This document shows, piece by piece, positions 43,548 through 44,852 of a DNA stretch of 44,852 nucleotides. The notes beneath the pieces were generated by a model. It searched no databases. It saw only the letters and a list, made by a program, of their open reading frames with translations, and was not told where the DNA came from. A program made the position numbers and the translations under genes. The DNA lies in NCBI GenBank assembly GCA_030611105.1, contig JAUWQL010000010.1:1-44852 (forward strand), written 5' to 3'. Within the stretch, counting starts at the first letter, position 1, and every line of letters starts with the position of its first letter. The stretch is from Bacteroidales bacterium. Its GTDB lineage: Bacteria; Bacteroidota; Bacteroidia; Bacteroidales; UBA12077.

Positions 43548-43804
43548 CCTCTAATAATTCCTTTACATCAAGATTTTCATAGTTTTTTAAAGACAATGAA
43601 AATTTTTGAAACACTATCGGGATAATGTAAAAAAATTAGAAGTAGTATTTGAAAAACTATGAAAACCCAATGGGAATAAATATAATAAACGATATGCTTC
43701 GTTAAAATTTTCTTCAATAGCTATGGCTATTCAAAAAAATTTGTGTCTTGCATCTCATTCATTATATTTGTTTCTTGAAAAAAAGGAATTATTAGAGGCT
43801 ACCT
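43542..43804. repeat. MITE-like inverted-repeat element, full copy B (263 bp)
   Basis: Perfect terminal inverted repeats of 20 bases, AGGTAGCCTCTAATAATTCC and its complement GGAATTATTAGAGGCTACCT, flanked by TTA on each side (43539-43541 and 43805-43807). Opposite orientation to copy A at 19373-19638, sharing the ATAGCTATGGCTATTC and CTTGCATCTCATTC blocks. No coding capacity. It fills most of the lipB-recJ gap and covers the lipB stop codon. Confidence 0.82.
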
Positions 43805-43836
43805 TTAAAAAGTAAAAAAAAAGATGGAAACTATAT

Positions 43837-44852
43837 ATGGAAAAAAGATGGGTGCTAAAGCAGCAAGGGAGCAAGGAAGAAAATGAGAAACTGGCAAATG
43901 AATTAAATATAGAACCTGTACTGGCAAACCTCTTAACTCAAAGAGGCGTTAGAACATTTGATCAAGCCAGGGCTTTCTTTCGCCCCCAACTCAATGATTT
44001 GCATGATCCTTTTTTAATGAAAGATATGGATTTGGCCATTGAGCGTATCGAGAAAGCAATTCAAAATAATGAAAATATCCTGATTTATGGCGATTACGAT
44101 GTAGATGGAACTACATCGGTAGCATTGGTGTATTCATTTCTTAAAGAATTTTACAATAATATTGGGTATTACGTACCTGACAGGTATAGTGAGGGATACG
44201 GTATTTCTTTACAAGGAATTCAGCATGCTCAGGAAAATGATTACTCATTGATAATAACACTGGATTGCGGAATAAAAGCCAATGAGAAAATTGATTATGC
44301 AAAAAAGAATGGTATAGATTTTATTATTTGCGATCATCACTTTCCGGGAGATGAGTTGCCTAAAGCAGAGGCTGTTTTAGATCCGAAACGATCAGATTGT
44401 AATTATCCGTTTCCTGACCTTTCGGGTTGTGGTGTAGGATTTAAACTTGTTCAGGCTTATGCTAAAATAAATAACATCGGGTTTGAGAAATTGATTCCTT
44501 ATCTCGATTTAGTTGTTGTTAGTATTGCTTCAGATATTGTTCCTATTGTTGATGAAAACAGGATACTTGCTCATTACGGATTAATACAGTTAAATAAAAA
44601 TCCCAGGGAAGGTTTTAAATCGATTATTAATTTATCAGGTTTGGCAGGCAAGAATATCTCTGTTGAAGATATTGTTTTTAAAATTGGTCCAAGAATTAAT
44701 GCAGCGGGCAGGATGGAATCTGCCGATAAATCTGTAGAATTATTACTTGCTGAAAATTCTCAAAAAGCAAAAGTCGCGGCTATATGTGTGAATCATTTTA
44801 ATGATGCCCGAAAAGATATCGATCGTAGTATTACACAAGATGCTTTAAGAAT
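43837..44852 (+). CDS. recJ: Single-stranded-DNA exonuclease RecJ (3' end outside window)
   Basis: 5'-3' ssDNA exonuclease of recombination and mismatch repair; the frame is open to the window end (338 codons). DHH-family motifs: NILIYGDYDVDGTTS (motif I), IITLDCGIKA, FIICDHHFPG (motif III, DHH) and VVVSIASDIVP, then KIGPRINAAGRM of the DHHA1 entry. Starts at the ATG at 43837, giving MEKRWVLKQ, which suits the family start; an earlier ATG at 43824 is out of frame. It begins 33 bases after the MITE-like element, so any promoter is in or next to that element. Confidence 0.95.
   Translation, partial: MEKRWVLKQQGSKEENEKLANELNIEPVLANLLTQRGVRTFDQARAFFRPQLNDLHDPFLMKDMDLAIERIEKAIQNNENILIYGDYDVDGTTSVALVYSFLKEFYNNIGYYVPDRYSEGYGISLQGIQHAQENDYSLIITLDCGIKANEKIDYAKKNGIDFIICDHHFPGDELPKAEAVLDPKRSDCNYPFPDLSGCGVGFKLVQAYAKINNIGFEKLIPYLDLVVVSIASDIVPIVDENRILAHYGLIQLNKNPREGFKSIINLSGLAGKNISVEDIVFKIGPRINAAGRMESADKSVELLLAENSQKAKVAAICVNHFNDARKDIDRSITQDALR

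Overview
The window reads as chromosome of an AT-rich member of the Bacteroidota, probably close to the Marinilabiliales/Bacteroidales. Supporting signs are Bacteroidota-type -7 promoter elements (TAnnTTTG) ahead of many genes, almost no Shine-Dalgarno sequences, the purH-mreB-mreC-mreD-PBP2-rodA order, a LysS with a C-terminal extension, the fused AmrB-AmrA protein and many short GC-rich palindromic repeats. No rRNA, tRNA or CRISPR array was seen. Both edges cut a gene: an amino-acid racemase on the left and recJ on the right.

Layout. 1-3.4 kb: end of a racemase, an oligopeptide-type ABC permease and a family 2 glycosyltransferase, with two MITE-like inverted-repeat elements between them. 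3.4-8.4 kb: an AmmeMemoRadiSam cluster (AmrB-AmrA fusion, membrane spermidine-synthase-like protein, AmrS radical SAM enzyme). 8.57-13.77 kb: a compact four-gene accessory operon, the most interesting part of the window. 13.8-20.9 kb: VanZ-like protein, YbhN/UPF0104-like flippase, rsmA, mgtE, a PepSY-type membrane protein, a His-rich OB-fold lipoprotein and a MacB/FtsX-type permease. 21.1-28.3 kb: purH and the rod-shape/peptidoglycan elongation operon. 28.3-37.2 kb: a long KamA-type radical SAM protein, an ACP phosphodiesterase-family protein, a cyclic-2,3-diphosphoglycerate-synthase-like GTPase-fold protein, a secreted unknown, a PlsC-family acyltransferase, a BASS transporter and a helical unknown. 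37.2-41.3 kb: lysS-gpsA-pgi. 41.3-41.9 kb: a decayed patch with remnants of a transposase and an ORF6N gene. 41.9-44.85 kb: lipA-lipB and the start of recJ.

The accessory operon encodes (i) a MIG-type G:T mismatch DNA glycosylase with a complete 4Fe-4S motif, (ii) a cytosine-5 DNA methyltransferase, (iii) a 771-residue protein with a MORC/Hsp90-like GHKL ATPase at its N-terminus and a second, histidine-kinase-type GHKL domain at its C-terminus, and (iv) a receiver-domain protein whose helical C-terminus carries an R-X4-H motif typical of HEPN RNases. Genes ii and iii overlap by 8 bases; iii and iv are 2 bases apart. I infer a defence system in which methylation marks self, the glycosylase repairs deaminated 5-methylcytosine (or itself attacks DNA), and the ATPase/kinase senses a signal and passes it to a receiver-HEPN effector. 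This is a hypothesis from domain content and gene order only. No classical restriction nuclease is present.

A second theme is small mobile repeats. A 263-266 bp inverted-repeat element occurs twice, with a shorter 123 bp relative, each directly at or just past a gene's stop codon. GC-rich palindromes have entered coding sequence, including the extreme C-terminus of lipA.
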